From MPNP01 sp965221445 (GTDB lineage: Bacteria > Pseudomonadota > Alphaproteobacteria > Rhodobacterales > Rhodobacteraceae), in NCBI GenBank assembly GCA_965221445.1, contig CBDCSF010000013.1:2914001-2978000 (forward strand): a stretch of DNA of 64,000 nucleotides. The letters run 5' to 3'. The notes under the pieces were generated by a model. That model worked only from the letters and a program-made list of their open reading frames with translations. It searched no databases and was not told where the DNA came from. Shown piece by piece: positions 27,781 through 37,063 of this stretch; position 1 is the first letter of the stretch, and every line of letters begins with the position of its first letter. The position numbers were made by a program, and so were the translations under genes.

Positions 27781-28046
27781 GCAACATTAGAGAATTTTTG
27801 ACTAGACCTTTAGGACTATTTCAGAAAGTACATATATAAGTGCTTAATGACTGTGGTAGGTGATGTATTGCACTACTAATGACAGTTATTCTCACTAAAT
27901 AATAATTTCCTTATAGACAGGGCGTTTTCGTTGTTGGTGAAATTTATTTTTCACAAGCTCCTTTCTACAGGTTTTTGGTAATTTTACAAAATGTTGTTCT
28001 TTACCAAAGCAATAAATAACTTTTTAATAACCAAAACAGCAGTCTT
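27781..28046. other. Intergenic, no gene recognised
   Basis: The AT-rich DNA lies between the RND promoter and a decayed transposase. It may include the left end of that insertion sequence, but no terminal inverted repeat was identified. Confidence 0.45.
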
Positions 28047-29121
28047 ATGTCCCGCAACGTTCTCCGTAGACATGTGTCCATACCGGGTCTTCTTTCCACC
28101 GTACGCAAGGTTTTCGAATCTGTTCCCGATCCGACTAGATACCGTGAATTCTCCACTCAAGACTGTCTGATGTCTGGACTGGCTAGGTTCTCTCAAATAG
28201 CCCTCCCTTCAAGCATTTGACAGCACAACCCGCAAGCATCCCAATCTGGCGGTTGGTCAGAATCTGGAGACCCTCTTCAAGGTTGCCTAAACACCTTCCG
28301 ATTCCTGTTTGAGGAAAGACCTTGATGTAATTGACCCAGTGTCTTTAGGAGGTACTTTCAAGAATGTCTTTACCAATCTTCAGAGAAGCAAGGGGCTGGA
28401 CCATTTCACCTATCTCGGTCATTATCTTCTTTCCATTGACGGAACAGGATATTTCAGTTCCAAAAGGTCACCTGTGCCGCATGCTGTAAAAAACACCATC
28501 GCAATGGAACCATGACCTATTACCACTAGATGCTTGTGGGTGTCCTGGGTCACACCACCATCAAGACTGTTTTCCCTCTGACCCCGGAAATGATTGGCAA
28601 CAGGGGTGGGACTTCCAAGAAGTGTCAAAACCGATTTAAAGATGCCCCATTATTCCAATCGAATAATAGTCCATTCCCCAGCAAAAAAATGATTACTTTA
28701 CTTGCTTGGAATAGTTAGTGCTCATCACCTCCTTTCCTTCTTCTCTTACGCCATCTTTTTCTTGGCTGATGGTCTAGCTTCCAATGCCCCCAATATCACC
28801 CATTTGAAGAGCCATGATCTTCGCTTAATTCTTGGGGTCAAACCCGGTGATCACAAACTCTTCTTCAACTGGGTTGAAACGTCTCCCAAGGTCCAGACCC
28901 ACACCCACACGACACTTGAGAAGAAAAAGGTGTTCACCCATCACTTCTCATGGCTGAACAAGGTTTCCCTCAATGAGAACAACTTGGACCTTGAGGAAAG
29001 CAACGTGATGGCTACAATGCAGGCCGGAAGAGCCCGCTGGTGGATTGAAAACGTTATACCGATGAAGGCATATCGGTTTACATTTGCAGGTACAATATCC
29101 TATCAAAGGGAGGGTCTATAA
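28047..29121 (+). pseudogene. Degraded DDE transposase (IS4-like/ISNCY)
   Basis: Several frames read in order give a transposase. The start is VSIPGLLSTVRKVFESVPDP from 28047, then DVIDPVSLGGTFKNVF, HYLLSIDGTGYFSSK near 28430 (the first catalytic Asp region), and VFPLTPEMI near 28580. The last is a longer open stretch from 28702 with FLADGLASNAP and LRLILGVKPGDHKLFF. Stops and frameshifts separate the pieces (for example TGA after ALPSSI near 28220). The family name rests on memory of similar proteins and is tentative. The gene cannot be functional. Confidence 0.75.
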
Positions 29122-29353
29122 AACATAAATTTGTATTTCCATTTGGCAATTATCTCGGAAATACTCGGAGGTATGTGTATAAAAATTATCAAGAATATAT
29201 ATATTACTTTTTTAAGTTTTATCAGGTTCTCTTTGTCTTAAGGGTTCTATTGTCAATAACGAATTGATAATTCTATCGGCTAAACTATATCTCATAAGAT
29301 CTTACAATAACAAATTTGTGTAAATTTCAGCACTCTAATGTACGGGGAAAAAC

Positions 29354-30034
29354 TTGAGTAATTCGGAATCATTTATTGAAGAAGTATCCAGCGAAGTAAG
29401 AAGAGACAGATTATTCTCCCTGTTCAAGAAATGGGGGTGGATCGGAGGGCTCTTCATTGTGGTTGTCGTTGGTATAGCTACTTTCAGGGAAATCCAAATC
29501 CATAATTTTGAAACAACTGCACAGGATTTGGGAAGTAGTGTTTTATCAGCACTTAAAGAAGAACAACCCTCGGATCAAATTAACGCATTAAGACAAATCC
29601 AGGCTGAGGAACCCAACGCCAGAGCAGTTGTGGATTTTTATCTAGCAGATATCTATCAGCAAAATGGCAATGATCTGGAAGCTATAAACACTCTGGTAGG
29701 TATTGCTGGTGATGATGACGTTTCAATTGTTTATAGGGACTTGGCTGAGCTCAAGGCCATAATGATTTCAGAAGTTACTGTCCCCTATGATGAACTGATT
29801 TCGAGACTGGACCCTCTGATTCAATTAGGTTCACCATTTCGAACAATTGCCACTGAATTCAAAGGGTATTATTTGGTTGGATTGGCTGAAGAATCCACTA
29901 ATCCTGAATTGAAGCAGGAGGGTTTGGATATACTGAGGGGAATTTATTCCGATGCCGATGCATCAACCAATTTAAGGCTGAGAGTAAATCAGTTCCTCAC
30001 AGCAATTGGTGAAGAAACAGAGAATCTGAATTAG
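29354..30034 (+). CDS. Tetratricopeptide-like membrane protein (YfgM/TPR_21 type)
   Basis: The 226-residue protein has a short cytoplasmic start, one membrane helix (GWIGGLFIVVVVGIATF, about residues 28-44), then helical repeats (NARAVVDFYLADIYQQNGNDLEAINTL). YfgM-type proteins sit beside bamB in many proteobacteria and interact with the Sec translocon and periplasmic chaperones. The start is TTG with GGGGAA just upstream. The gene is 35 bases before bamB, so the two probably form one transcript. Confidence 0.8.
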   Translation: MSNSESFIEEVSSEVRRDRLFSLFKKWGWIGGLFIVVVVGIATFREIQIHNFETTAQDLGSSVLSALKEEQPSDQINALRQIQAEEPNARAVVDFYLADIYQQNGNDLEAINTLVGIAGDDDVSIVYRDLAELKAIMISEVTVPYDELISRLDPLIQLGSPFRTIATEFKGYYLVGLAEESTNPELKQEGLDILRGIYSDADASTNLRLRVNQFLTAIGEETENLN

Positions 30035-30069
30035 ATATAATAAATTTTTGCTTTTAGGGATTTTGCAGG

Positions 30070-31425
30070 GTGAATATTAGGAGTGTTGTAATTGGGTTTT
30101 TGACTCTTTGTTTGTTGACTGGCTGTGGACAAAAAGAGGAAATACTTGCTGGTTACAGAATAGATATTGAAAGACCATTATCAGAATCCACCGAAATAGT
30201 TTCCGAGAGAGATGGAACTACGACTGGTAGTTTGGAAGTCAATAACTCCCAACCAGGGTCGAAAGCATTCAGTATCCCTCAAGTTGTGAATTTGACCGAG
30301 TGGACACATGTTAATGCAAACCCCCAGCACAATCCGGGAAACTTGGGGATAGATGGTAGGTTAGGCCTTCTATGGCAACGAAATATCGGAGTAGGAAGTA
30401 CCAAAAGGAACAGAATAGGAACTTCTCCAGTATTTGCCCAAAACAAAATATTCACCATGGATGCAGTTTCAAACGTCAGGGCCTTCAATCTCAATGGTAA
30501 TTTGATCTGGGGAAACTCTCTAGGATCAGATATTGATGATGAAGAAGCCTCAAGTGGTGGTTTGGCTTTTGGGGAAGGATTGCTATTTGCAACAACCGGT
30601 TATGGAGTATTGCATGTTCTGAACCCTGACACTGGAGGGGTTGTCTGGACACAGGAATTTGAAGCACCAGCGGTTTCATCGCCAACAGTTTATGATGGTT
30701 TGGTATACTTGATTACTCTGGATAGTAAGGCCTGGGCATTGGATATAAGAAATGGAAGATTAAGCTGGAGTCTTGAAAGTACAGGTGGTATTGCGGTGGT
30801 TTCAGGGGATACAAGCCCGGCAGTTTCATCAGATGATATAATTCTACCATTTCCTTCAGGGGAGGTCGTAAGTGCTAATGCCAAAAACGGAAATGTAAAC
30901 TGGCGAGAATATATCAGTGGCAGTAGAAGAACGAATCCAAGTGCTACACTGATTGGGATTTCCAGTTCTCCAGTGATTGCAGATAATCATGTATTTGTTG
31001 CCAATCAAAGCGGGAGTACAGCCGCTTTGAGCATCAGGAATGGTCAAGCAAGATGGTTGGCAAGTGATGGTTCATATAATCCTCCCTTACCAGCTGGAGA
31101 TTCAGTATTTCTTGTAACAGATAATTTTGAATTGGTCAGGCTTGATGCAGCAACTGGGCAAAGAATTTGGGCAACTACACTTCCCTCCTTTAAGGCAGAC
31201 AAACCAAGACGTAGAAAAGAAGTTTATGCCCATTTTGGCCCCCTACTTGTGGGAGGTGAATTAATGGTTGCTTCCAGTGATGGCCAAATCCGTTTCTACC
31301 ATCCTGAAACAGGAGAAGTTATAAGGTCCATGGCAGTACCAGGTGGTGCAACCTCAACCCCTATAGTTGTTAACCAGACAATGTACCTGAAGAGTTCCAA
31401 CGGTAACCTCTACGCCTTGAATTAA
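30070..31425 (+). CDS. bamB: Outer membrane assembly lipoprotein BamB
   Basis: The 451-residue lipoprotein has a GTG start and signal sequence with lipobox LLTGC (Cys 19). A PQQ-like beta-propeller follows, with repeated segments such as TMDAVSNVRAFNLNGNLIW, ATTGYGVLHVLNPDTGGVVW and LITLDSKAWALDIRNGRLSW. BamB helps BamA fold beta-barrels into the outer membrane. Placement between a YfgM-like gene and der is a widely conserved order. Confidence 0.93.
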   Translation: MNIRSVVIGFLTLCLLTGCGQKEEILAGYRIDIERPLSESTEIVSERDGTTTGSLEVNNSQPGSKAFSIPQVVNLTEWTHVNANPQHNPGNLGIDGRLGLLWQRNIGVGSTKRNRIGTSPVFAQNKIFTMDAVSNVRAFNLNGNLIWGNSLGSDIDDEEASSGGLAFGEGLLFATTGYGVLHVLNPDTGGVVWTQEFEAPAVSSPTVYDGLVYLITLDSKAWALDIRNGRLSWSLESTGGIAVVSGDTSPAVSSDDIILPFPSGEVVSANAKNGNVNWREYISGSRRTNPSATLIGISSSPVIADNHVFVANQSGSTAALSIRNGQARWLASDGSYNPPLPAGDSVFLVTDNFELVRLDAATGQRIWATTLPSFKADKPRRRKEVYAHFGPLLVGGELMVASSDGQIRFYHPETGEVIRSMAVPGGATSTPIVVNQTMYLKSSNGNLYALN

Positions 31426-31447
31426 GGCTTCACAAAAAATTGAATTT

Positions 31448-32800
31448 ATGGCCTTAAGCCTATCCATCGTGGGTCGACCAAATGTCGGCAAGTCAACTCT
31501 ATTCAATCGTCTTTTGGGAAAAAGGACGGCGATTGTAAATAATTCACCGGGGATAACCAGAGACTTCCAGGAGGGAAAATCTGATGCCCTTGGAATCACT
31601 TTCAAAATTGTTGACACAGCAGGCTGGGACACACGACCGGAGAACGAGCTGGACGAGAATATTTTTCGCATGACTCGTAAAGCCCTGGATAAATCTTCTG
31701 CATTACTGCTTGTCGTTGATGCCCGCACAGGAATTTTACCCGTTGATCTTGAGATTTCTCAAAGATTAAGAAAACTTAACCTGCCTGTAATTCTGGTCGC
31801 AAATAAAGCAGAAAGCAGGATAGATGATAGTTTTGAAGCTGATGTACTTGACTTAGGCTGGGGTGAGCCGGTCTACATATCGGCAGAACATGGAACAGGT
31901 CTATCCAATCTTCTTGAGAACATTCGGAACTGTCTTCAAACTTTTTCCTGGGAAGAAACAAATTCACCTGACCTGGTACAAAATGAAAAGGGCCCTGCTT
32001 TCGATAAAAGTAAACCGATCAAAATTGCTGTGATCGGACGGCCCAATGCAGGAAAATCATCTTTGATAAATCAGATTATCGGTGATGAAAGATTGCTAAC
32101 TGGTGAAACTCCTGGAATAACCAGAGATGCCATTTCCATTTTGACTTCATGGGAGGGAACTGAAGTCGAGATATATGACACTGCTGGAATGAGGAGAAAA
32201 AGCAGAGTTATAGATGCTATAGAAAAAGAATCCGTTTCAGAAGGTCTAAAGGCGATCAGATTTTCTGAAATTGTAATTGTCTTGATAGATGCTACCAGTC
32301 CACTTGATACACAGGACCTCAGAATAGCTGATATGGCAGCAAAGGAGGGTAGGGGAGTCGTTATCGCAATCAATAAGTGGGATTTGGTTAAAGACAAAAA
32401 AGTCAGACAAAGTGACCTCTACCATAAAATTGAAACTTCTTTACCCCAGTTGAAAGGTATAAAACTAATTTGGGTCTCAGCGCTATACAATCGAGGTTTG
32501 AAATCATTATTCCATGAAGTTAAGGCAATTCATGAAATTTGGAACCAAAGAATTCCAACGGGTGAATTGAATAAATGGTTGGAGCAGATGGTTTACAGAC
32601 ATCCCCCTCCAGCAGTTTCAGGACAAAGGATTAAGTTGAGATATATTTCACAAATCAATAATCGGCCACCTAGTTACGTACTAAAATGTAGTAAACCGAA
32701 ATCCTTGCCATCAAGTTATAAAAGGTATCTAGTCAATGGTTTGCGAAGTAGTTTTGATCTTCGGGGAACGCCAATAAGATTGCTCTTACGCAACCACTAA
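31448..32800 (+). CDS. der: Ribosome biogenesis GTPase Der (EngA)
   Basis: The 450-residue protein has two tandem GTPase domains and a C-terminal KH-like domain. The first P-loop is GRPNVGKSTL (about residue 9), with DTAGWD and NKAE. The second is GRPNAGKSSL (about residue 197), with DTAGMRRKS and NKWD. Der acts in assembly of the large ribosomal subunit. The first-domain NKAE replaces NKxD, which is common in Der proteins of alphaproteobacteria as far as I recall. It is 22 bases downstream of bamB. Confidence 0.96.
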   Translation: MALSLSIVGRPNVGKSTLFNRLLGKRTAIVNNSPGITRDFQEGKSDALGITFKIVDTAGWDTRPENELDENIFRMTRKALDKSSALLLVVDARTGILPVDLEISQRLRKLNLPVILVANKAESRIDDSFEADVLDLGWGEPVYISAEHGTGLSNLLENIRNCLQTFSWEETNSPDLVQNEKGPAFDKSKPIKIAVIGRPNAGKSSLINQIIGDERLLTGETPGITRDAISILTSWEGTEVEIYDTAGMRRKSRVIDAIEKESVSEGLKAIRFSEIVIVLIDATSPLDTQDLRIADMAAKEGRGVVIAINKWDLVKDKKVRQSDLYHKIETSLPQLKGIKLIWVSALYNRGLKSLFHEVKAIHEIWNQRIPTGELNKWLEQMVYRHPPPAVSGQRIKLRYISQINNRPPSYVLKCSKPKSLPSSYKRYLVNGLRSSFDLRGTPIRLLLRNH

Positions 32801-32824
32801 CTCACGAAATAACATACCCGAAAT

Positions 32825-33487
32825 TCAGAATTTTAACGTTTTTACCAGCTTTTCTGCTTCCTCATCCGGAGTTGAAATATCCATTTCCCTTACACCGGGG
32901 TAAAAAGTCAAGGTCGTTTTGGTATACATCTCGGCTGGTTTATAAATTATTACCCGTGGTCCTAGGTTGGTGGTTTCCTGCCTCCATGTTTTAGCCAATT
33001 CGATTTGGGCTCGCTTGGTGCTTCCATAAATCCCCATGAATTTTTTACCCAACCTTGGATCATCAAAAAAGACTGCCCTCCCACTTTTTTTCAGAAGGGG
33101 ATGGATGCAGGAAATCAAGTGACAGGTTGCTCTTATGTTAACTGCCATAGATTGTTCCAGGACTTTCTGTTCAATTTGGTGAGTCAGGGTAAGTGGGGCC
33201 GCCCTGATTGCTGTATGAAACCATAGGTCTATTTGGCCCCATTTCCTGTAAATATTTTGACAGGCTGTCTGTACCTCCTTATCCTTTGTCAAATCCAAAG
33301 GACAAAGAAAAGATTTACCTCCAATGTCTCTTATTTGATCATCTAGTTCTTCCAAACCACCTACGGTCCTTGCCATAGTGACAAGAATAAATCCTCTTTG
33401 AACAAGTTTTTTTGCGAGGGATGCACCAAGTCCTCTTGATGCACCTGTTACCAAAGCAATTTTATCTCCCCCGGTTTGGGTTAACAT
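32825..33487 (-). CDS. Short-chain dehydrogenase/reductase
   Basis: The 220-residue protein has the nucleotide-binding TGASRGLGASLAKKL near the start, LDLTKDKEV, and the catalytic YGSTKRAQIEL (Tyr-x-x-x-Lys) near residue 155. The usual NNAG motif is replaced by HTAIRAA, so the fold is conserved but part of the standard active-site signature differs. In related genomes an SDR gene often follows cvpA and purF; here cvpA is upstream but purF is absent. The substrate is unknown. Confidence 0.85.
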   Translation of the reverse strand: MLTQTGGDKIALVTGASRGLGASLAKKLVQRGFILVTMARTVGGLEELDDQIRDIGGKSFLCPLDLTKDKEVQTACQNIYRKWGQIDLWFHTAIRAAPLTLTHQIEQKVLEQSMAVNIRATCHLISCIHPLLKKSGRAVFFDDPRLGKKFMGIYGSTKRAQIELAKTWRQETTNLGPRVIIYKPAEMYTKTTLTFYPGVREMDISTPDEEAEKLVKTLKF

Positions 33488-33531
33488 ATTCCATATTCCA
33501 AAGTTTGAATGCTGTTGAAATGAACGCTTGC

Positions 33532-34146
33532 TTATTCTTGTGGCACTTCTTCAGCAAGAATTTCACCGGAAGGTTCAACACCTGCTTGTACAACATTGCA
33601 GGAGGCCATGAGATTTTGGTAAATATAGGTTACCCAATCAGGTGTGGTACTGGGAATGCTGTCGCGCATGAGTTCTTTTGAATACTGAAAAATTTCCGCT
33701 GAATTTGATTCTGAAATGGTATTGAAAATTCCCCCAGTCGGAAGAACTGTGTCAACGGCAAGAAGAATGATTGTCAGTATAAAACATCCTCGTATGACAC
33801 CGAACAACAGTCCCAGTGTCCTGTTCATGATATTTATACCAGGAAGTTTTGTCACAGAAATCACCACTGAGCTTATGAAAGCTGAGACTATTAAAGCAAT
33901 GGCAAATGTAACAGCAAATGCACCAAGTATCCCCAGTTCACAACTGTGTTCAAAGATGTTACCAAGATAGGGAACAGAACTAAGGACGGGAGCAACCAAG
34001 GGGGCTGCCAGATAGGCAACTATGGCTGAAATAATCCAGCCGAGAATAGACATTACCTCCCTTGCAAACCCCCTTGAGTAGGCAAAAACACCTGAGATCA
34101 ATACCAATCCCAGAGCAAAGATATCAAAATAATTAAGACCACTCAT
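33532..34146 (-). CDS. CvpA family membrane protein
   Basis: The 204-residue protein has four membrane segments. It begins NYFDIFALGLVLISGVFAYSRG, followed by EVMSILGWIISAIVAYL, the central IVSAFISSVVISVTKL and GLLFGVIRGCFILTIIL. CvpA was named for colicin V production and is linked to envelope homeostasis. The C-terminal 60 residues are soluble. The gene usually neighbours purF, which is not present here. Confidence 0.9.
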   Translation of the reverse strand: MSGLNYFDIFALGLVLISGVFAYSRGFAREVMSILGWIISAIVAYLAAPLVAPVLSSVPYLGNIFEHSCELGILGAFAVTFAIALIVSAFISSVVISVTKLPGINIMNRTLGLLFGVIRGCFILTIILLAVDTVLPTGGIFNTISESNSAEIFQYSKELMRDSIPSTTPDWVTYIYQNLMASCNVVQAGVEPSGEILAEEVPQE

Positions 34147-34345
34147 GTGGATAACCAGTAAAAATGTCTGATATGCTGGAAGTTAAAACTGCTCAATCCA
34201 TTCGAATATATTCATTGTATCATAACATATTCAAAAATATAAAGGTTAAAAGTATTTCGTGTTTCGCTTGTCAATGTAAAACCATAAAATTATAACAGAA
34301 TATTGATAATACCGCCATCAACACAATTTTTTTCATGGTAATCCT

Positions 34346-35086
34346 TCAGTTCGAACTGGGAAGCCCCTTTACAAAGTGGTAAATCACCCCATCATTGATA
34401 TTTTCAAATTCTTTAGTGGTGCCCGACCAAGCTATTTTTCCATTATTCAGGAAGTTGACTTGGTCTGCAATTTGCTTGACGCATGTCATGTCATGGGAAA
34501 CCGTTAGGGCTGTTGCTGAATTCTCATCCACCAATTCTCTAATCAATGCACTAATGTTAGCTGCCCTGATTGGATCCAATCCCGTTGTTGGCTCATCGAA
34601 AAAAAGAATTTTGGGATTTGCTGCAATAGCCCTGGCCAAGCCAGCCCTTTTTTGCATCCCACCCGATAACTCAGCCGGATAGAGATCTGCCACTGCACTC
34701 TCAAGTCCAACTCTCTCAAGTTTTTCCTCGGCAATTTTTCTAGCCTCCCCAATGCTATACTCCTTACGATCCTTAAGGAGCTTAAATGCTATGTTTTTCC
34801 AAACTGGGAGTGAATCAAACAAAGCTCCACCCTGAAACAACATACCTATTTGTGATAAGAACTCTTCAAAAGGGGGAATTGTCGGCTTCCCGTTCAAAAG
34901 TACTTTTCCTGAATCCGGATGAAGTAGACCTAGAATTATTTTCAATACTACGGACTTACCAGTTCCCGAACCTCCAATCAGGGCCAAGCTTTCCCCTTTA
35001 TGGATCTTCAGGTTTATGCTACCCAGCACCCGGTTTTTTCCAAAGGATTTGGATACATTTTTCAATTCGATTAAAGGATCGGGCAC
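34346..35086 (-). CDS. mlaF: Phospholipid transport ABC ATPase MlaF
   Basis: The 246-residue ATPase has Walker A GGSGTGKSVVLK, Q-loop QIGMLFQGGALFDSL (the FQGGALFDS motif is characteristic of MlaF), signature SGGMQKRAGLARA and Walker B KILFFDEPTTGLDP. With MlaE it moves phospholipids between the inner and outer membranes. It begins at the base after the mlaE stop. No mlaD or mlaC follows; they may lie elsewhere. Confidence 0.93.
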   Translation of the reverse strand: MPDPLIELKNVSKSFGKNRVLGSINLKIHKGESLALIGGSGTGKSVVLKIILGLLHPDSGKVLLNGKPTIPPFEEFLSQIGMLFQGGALFDSLPVWKNIAFKLLKDRKEYSIGEARKIAEEKLERVGLESAVADLYPAELSGGMQKRAGLARAIAANPKILFFDEPTTGLDPIRAANISALIRELVDENSATALTVSHDMTCVKQIADQVNFLNNGKIAWSGTTKEFENINDGVIYHFVKGLPSSN

Positions 35087-35866
35087 TTAGAAGAACAATT
35101 CGGTTAAGACAAAATTGGAGGCGATAATCAAAATGGACGAAAGGGCTACAGATTGTGTGGTTGCCTTACCTACACCACGAGCGCCCATACCGGATTTGAA
35201 CCCGCAATAACAACCAATTATTGCCACTATGAAACCAAATACGGCTCCCTTTACCAATCCGGATATGATGTCGGTCGTTTCCAGAAACTGGACCGCCTGA
35301 TTTAGATAGGTCTGGGAAGAAAAGTTCAATTTCAAGGTACCTACAAGATACCCTCCCATTATTCCCAATATATCCCCTATTCCAGTAAGGAAAGGTAGCA
35401 CTAGGGTAGCAGCAGTAACCCGTGGAATAACTAGAAACTGCTTGGGATTGGTAGATAATGTTACAAGAGCATCAAGCTGATCAGTTACCTTCATCGTACC
35501 AATTTCTGCAGCTATTGCCGAACCAACCCTACCAGCTATCATCAAGCCACAAAGAACTGGTCCCAATTCTCTTACCATTCCGATGGAAACAATTGCAGGA
35601 ACAGCAGATTCTGAGTTGAATCTCGAACCACCAGAATAAATCTGAAGAGCCAATGCACCGCCTGTAAACAATGCTGTCAAGCCAATAACCGGCAAACTAA
35701 AAAAGCCAATAGAGATTACTGCTCGCAAAAATTCCTTGAAATAGAAGGGTTTCTTGAAAAGCAAGCCTAAAGTTGAAACGATGAACAGGGCAAGTTTCCC
35801 AACTTCTTCAAAAATGCTTATTGCTCCCCGTCCGACGGATGCCAAGGAAGAAATTACAATCGACAT
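35087..35866 (-). CDS. mlaE: Phospholipid transport permease MlaE
   Basis: The 259-residue MlaE-family permease has about five membrane segments. Motifs include ALFTGGALALQIYSGG, the family motif VRELGPVLCGLMIAGRVGSA, and EIGTMKVTDQLDAL. The ATG at 35866 gives the usual length and a family-like start (VISSLASVGRGAISIFEEVG). An upstream ATG at 35899 adds 11 residues. It abuts mlaF and follows alr by about 50 bases. Confidence 0.92.
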   Translation of the reverse strand: MSIVISSLASVGRGAISIFEEVGKLALFIVSTLGLLFKKPFYFKEFLRAVISIGFFSLPVIGLTALFTGGALALQIYSGGSRFNSESAVPAIVSIGMVRELGPVLCGLMIAGRVGSAIAAEIGTMKVTDQLDALVTLSTNPKQFLVIPRVTAATLVLPFLTGIGDILGIMGGYLVGTLKLNFSSQTYLNQAVQFLETTDIISGLVKGAVFGFIVAIIGCYCGFKSGMGARGVGKATTQSVALSSILIIASNFVLTELFF

Positions 35867-35917
35867 TATAAACCCTAAATTAAAAGATTTAGAGCGCATT
35901 TTTGCTTTGAAGAGTGG

Positions 35918-36958
35918 TTAACAAACATAATTCCTTTTATATCTTCGGCCAAGAGAAGTCAGTACTTCATGTCCTATGGTTGAAGCCTGATTAGCCAAAT
36001 CATCAATTCTCTGGTTCACACCTAAAAATTCTAAATAATCCGGTATTTCCTGTAAACCGGAAACATCAACTGTTACTAGATCCATGGATACTCGACCAAC
36101 AACCGGGCAGGGTATATTATTGGCATAAACTATCGCGTTGTTACTTAAACTTCTGATTAACCCATCTGCGTAACCAGCGGCAACAGTTGCCAGCCTGGTA
36201 TCTTTAGAGGCAACCCATGCCATGTTATAGCCGACACCTTCACCTTTTTTTACATGCTGTACCTGGATTACAGGGATTTTCAGTGACAGAACGGGTATTG
36301 CGTCCTCAAACGGGAATCCACCAAAAAGCCCAATACCCGGACGACATAGATCGAAATGAAAGTCATTTCCCAATAGAATTCCCCCGGTAGCTGCAAGTGA
36401 CAAGGGAGTTTCAATTCCGTTGGTCAATTCTCGAAAGTTATGCAACTGGGTCATATTCATGGAATGATTTTTTTCTTCTGCACAACTCAGATGACTTATG
36501 ATTAGTTCAGGACCCAGGGAGAGGATTTTATCCCTTAAATCCAGAAAATGTCCGGGCTCCATTCCCAATCGATTCATTCCGGAATCCAGTTGGATTCCAA
36601 ATTTATGATGTGAAAGTTCTACTGAATATCTGGAAAATTGCTCTCGTGAAACTAGGACCGGGATTAAATCGTATTTTTCCAATAGAGGTTTATCACCCAC
36701 CATATACCCTGATAGTATGAAGATTCTTATATTTTCTGGCACAAGCTTTCTTAGTTCCATACCCTCTTCGGCCAAGGCTACAAAAAAGGTTTTCACACCA
36801 GAGTTCACCAGAAAAGGAGCAACGATCATGGCTCCCAAACCATAACTGTCAGCCTTCAAGACAGCACCGGTTTCGACCGAAGGGGCAGATTTCCTGTCAA
36901 GTCTTCGCCAGTTCTCTGCAATTGATTGAAGATTTATTGTTAATAATGACTGAGCCAT
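35918..36958 (-). CDS. alr: Alanine racemase
   Basis: The 346-residue PLP enzyme makes D-alanine for peptidoglycan. The PLP-binding Lys lies in GAVLKADSYGLGA, HKFGIQLDSGMNRLGM follows, and the C-terminal domain has the catalytic Tyr near GVGYNMAW and GRVSMDLVTVDVS. ATG 36958 is chosen because GGGAG lies six to seven bases upstream. It matches the family start (SLLTINLQSIAENWRRL), whereas ATG 36991 would add 11 non-conserved residues. It lies between dnaB and mlaE in one direction. Confidence 0.94.
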   Translation of the reverse strand: MAQSLLTINLQSIAENWRRLDRKSAPSVETGAVLKADSYGLGAMIVAPFLVNSGVKTFFVALAEEGMELRKLVPENIRIFILSGYMVGDKPLLEKYDLIPVLVSREQFSRYSVELSHHKFGIQLDSGMNRLGMEPGHFLDLRDKILSLGPELIISHLSCAEEKNHSMNMTQLHNFRELTNGIETPLSLAATGGILLGNDFHFDLCRPGIGLFGGFPFEDAIPVLSLKIPVIQVQHVKKGEGVGYNMAWVASKDTRLATVAAGYADGLIRSLSNNAIVYANNIPCPVVGRVSMDLVTVDVSGLQEIPDYLEFLGVNQRIDDLANQASTIGHEVLTSLGRRYKRNYVC

Positions 36959-37063
36959 AGACACTCCCATATTAACAACCCAGTTTTCCAACTTTTGGGA
37001 TGAATTAGATTTTATTCTATTTCCTGTTTAGCGTATTCCCAACCCAAATTCAGTTAAATTTGT

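Noticed and set aside
28702..29121. A free-standing 139-residue gene
   Set aside because: It is the C-terminal part of a broken transposase, preceded in other frames by the remaining pieces.
30279..31047. Antisense open frames across bamB
   Set aside because: These are shadows of the strongly supported beta-propeller gene.
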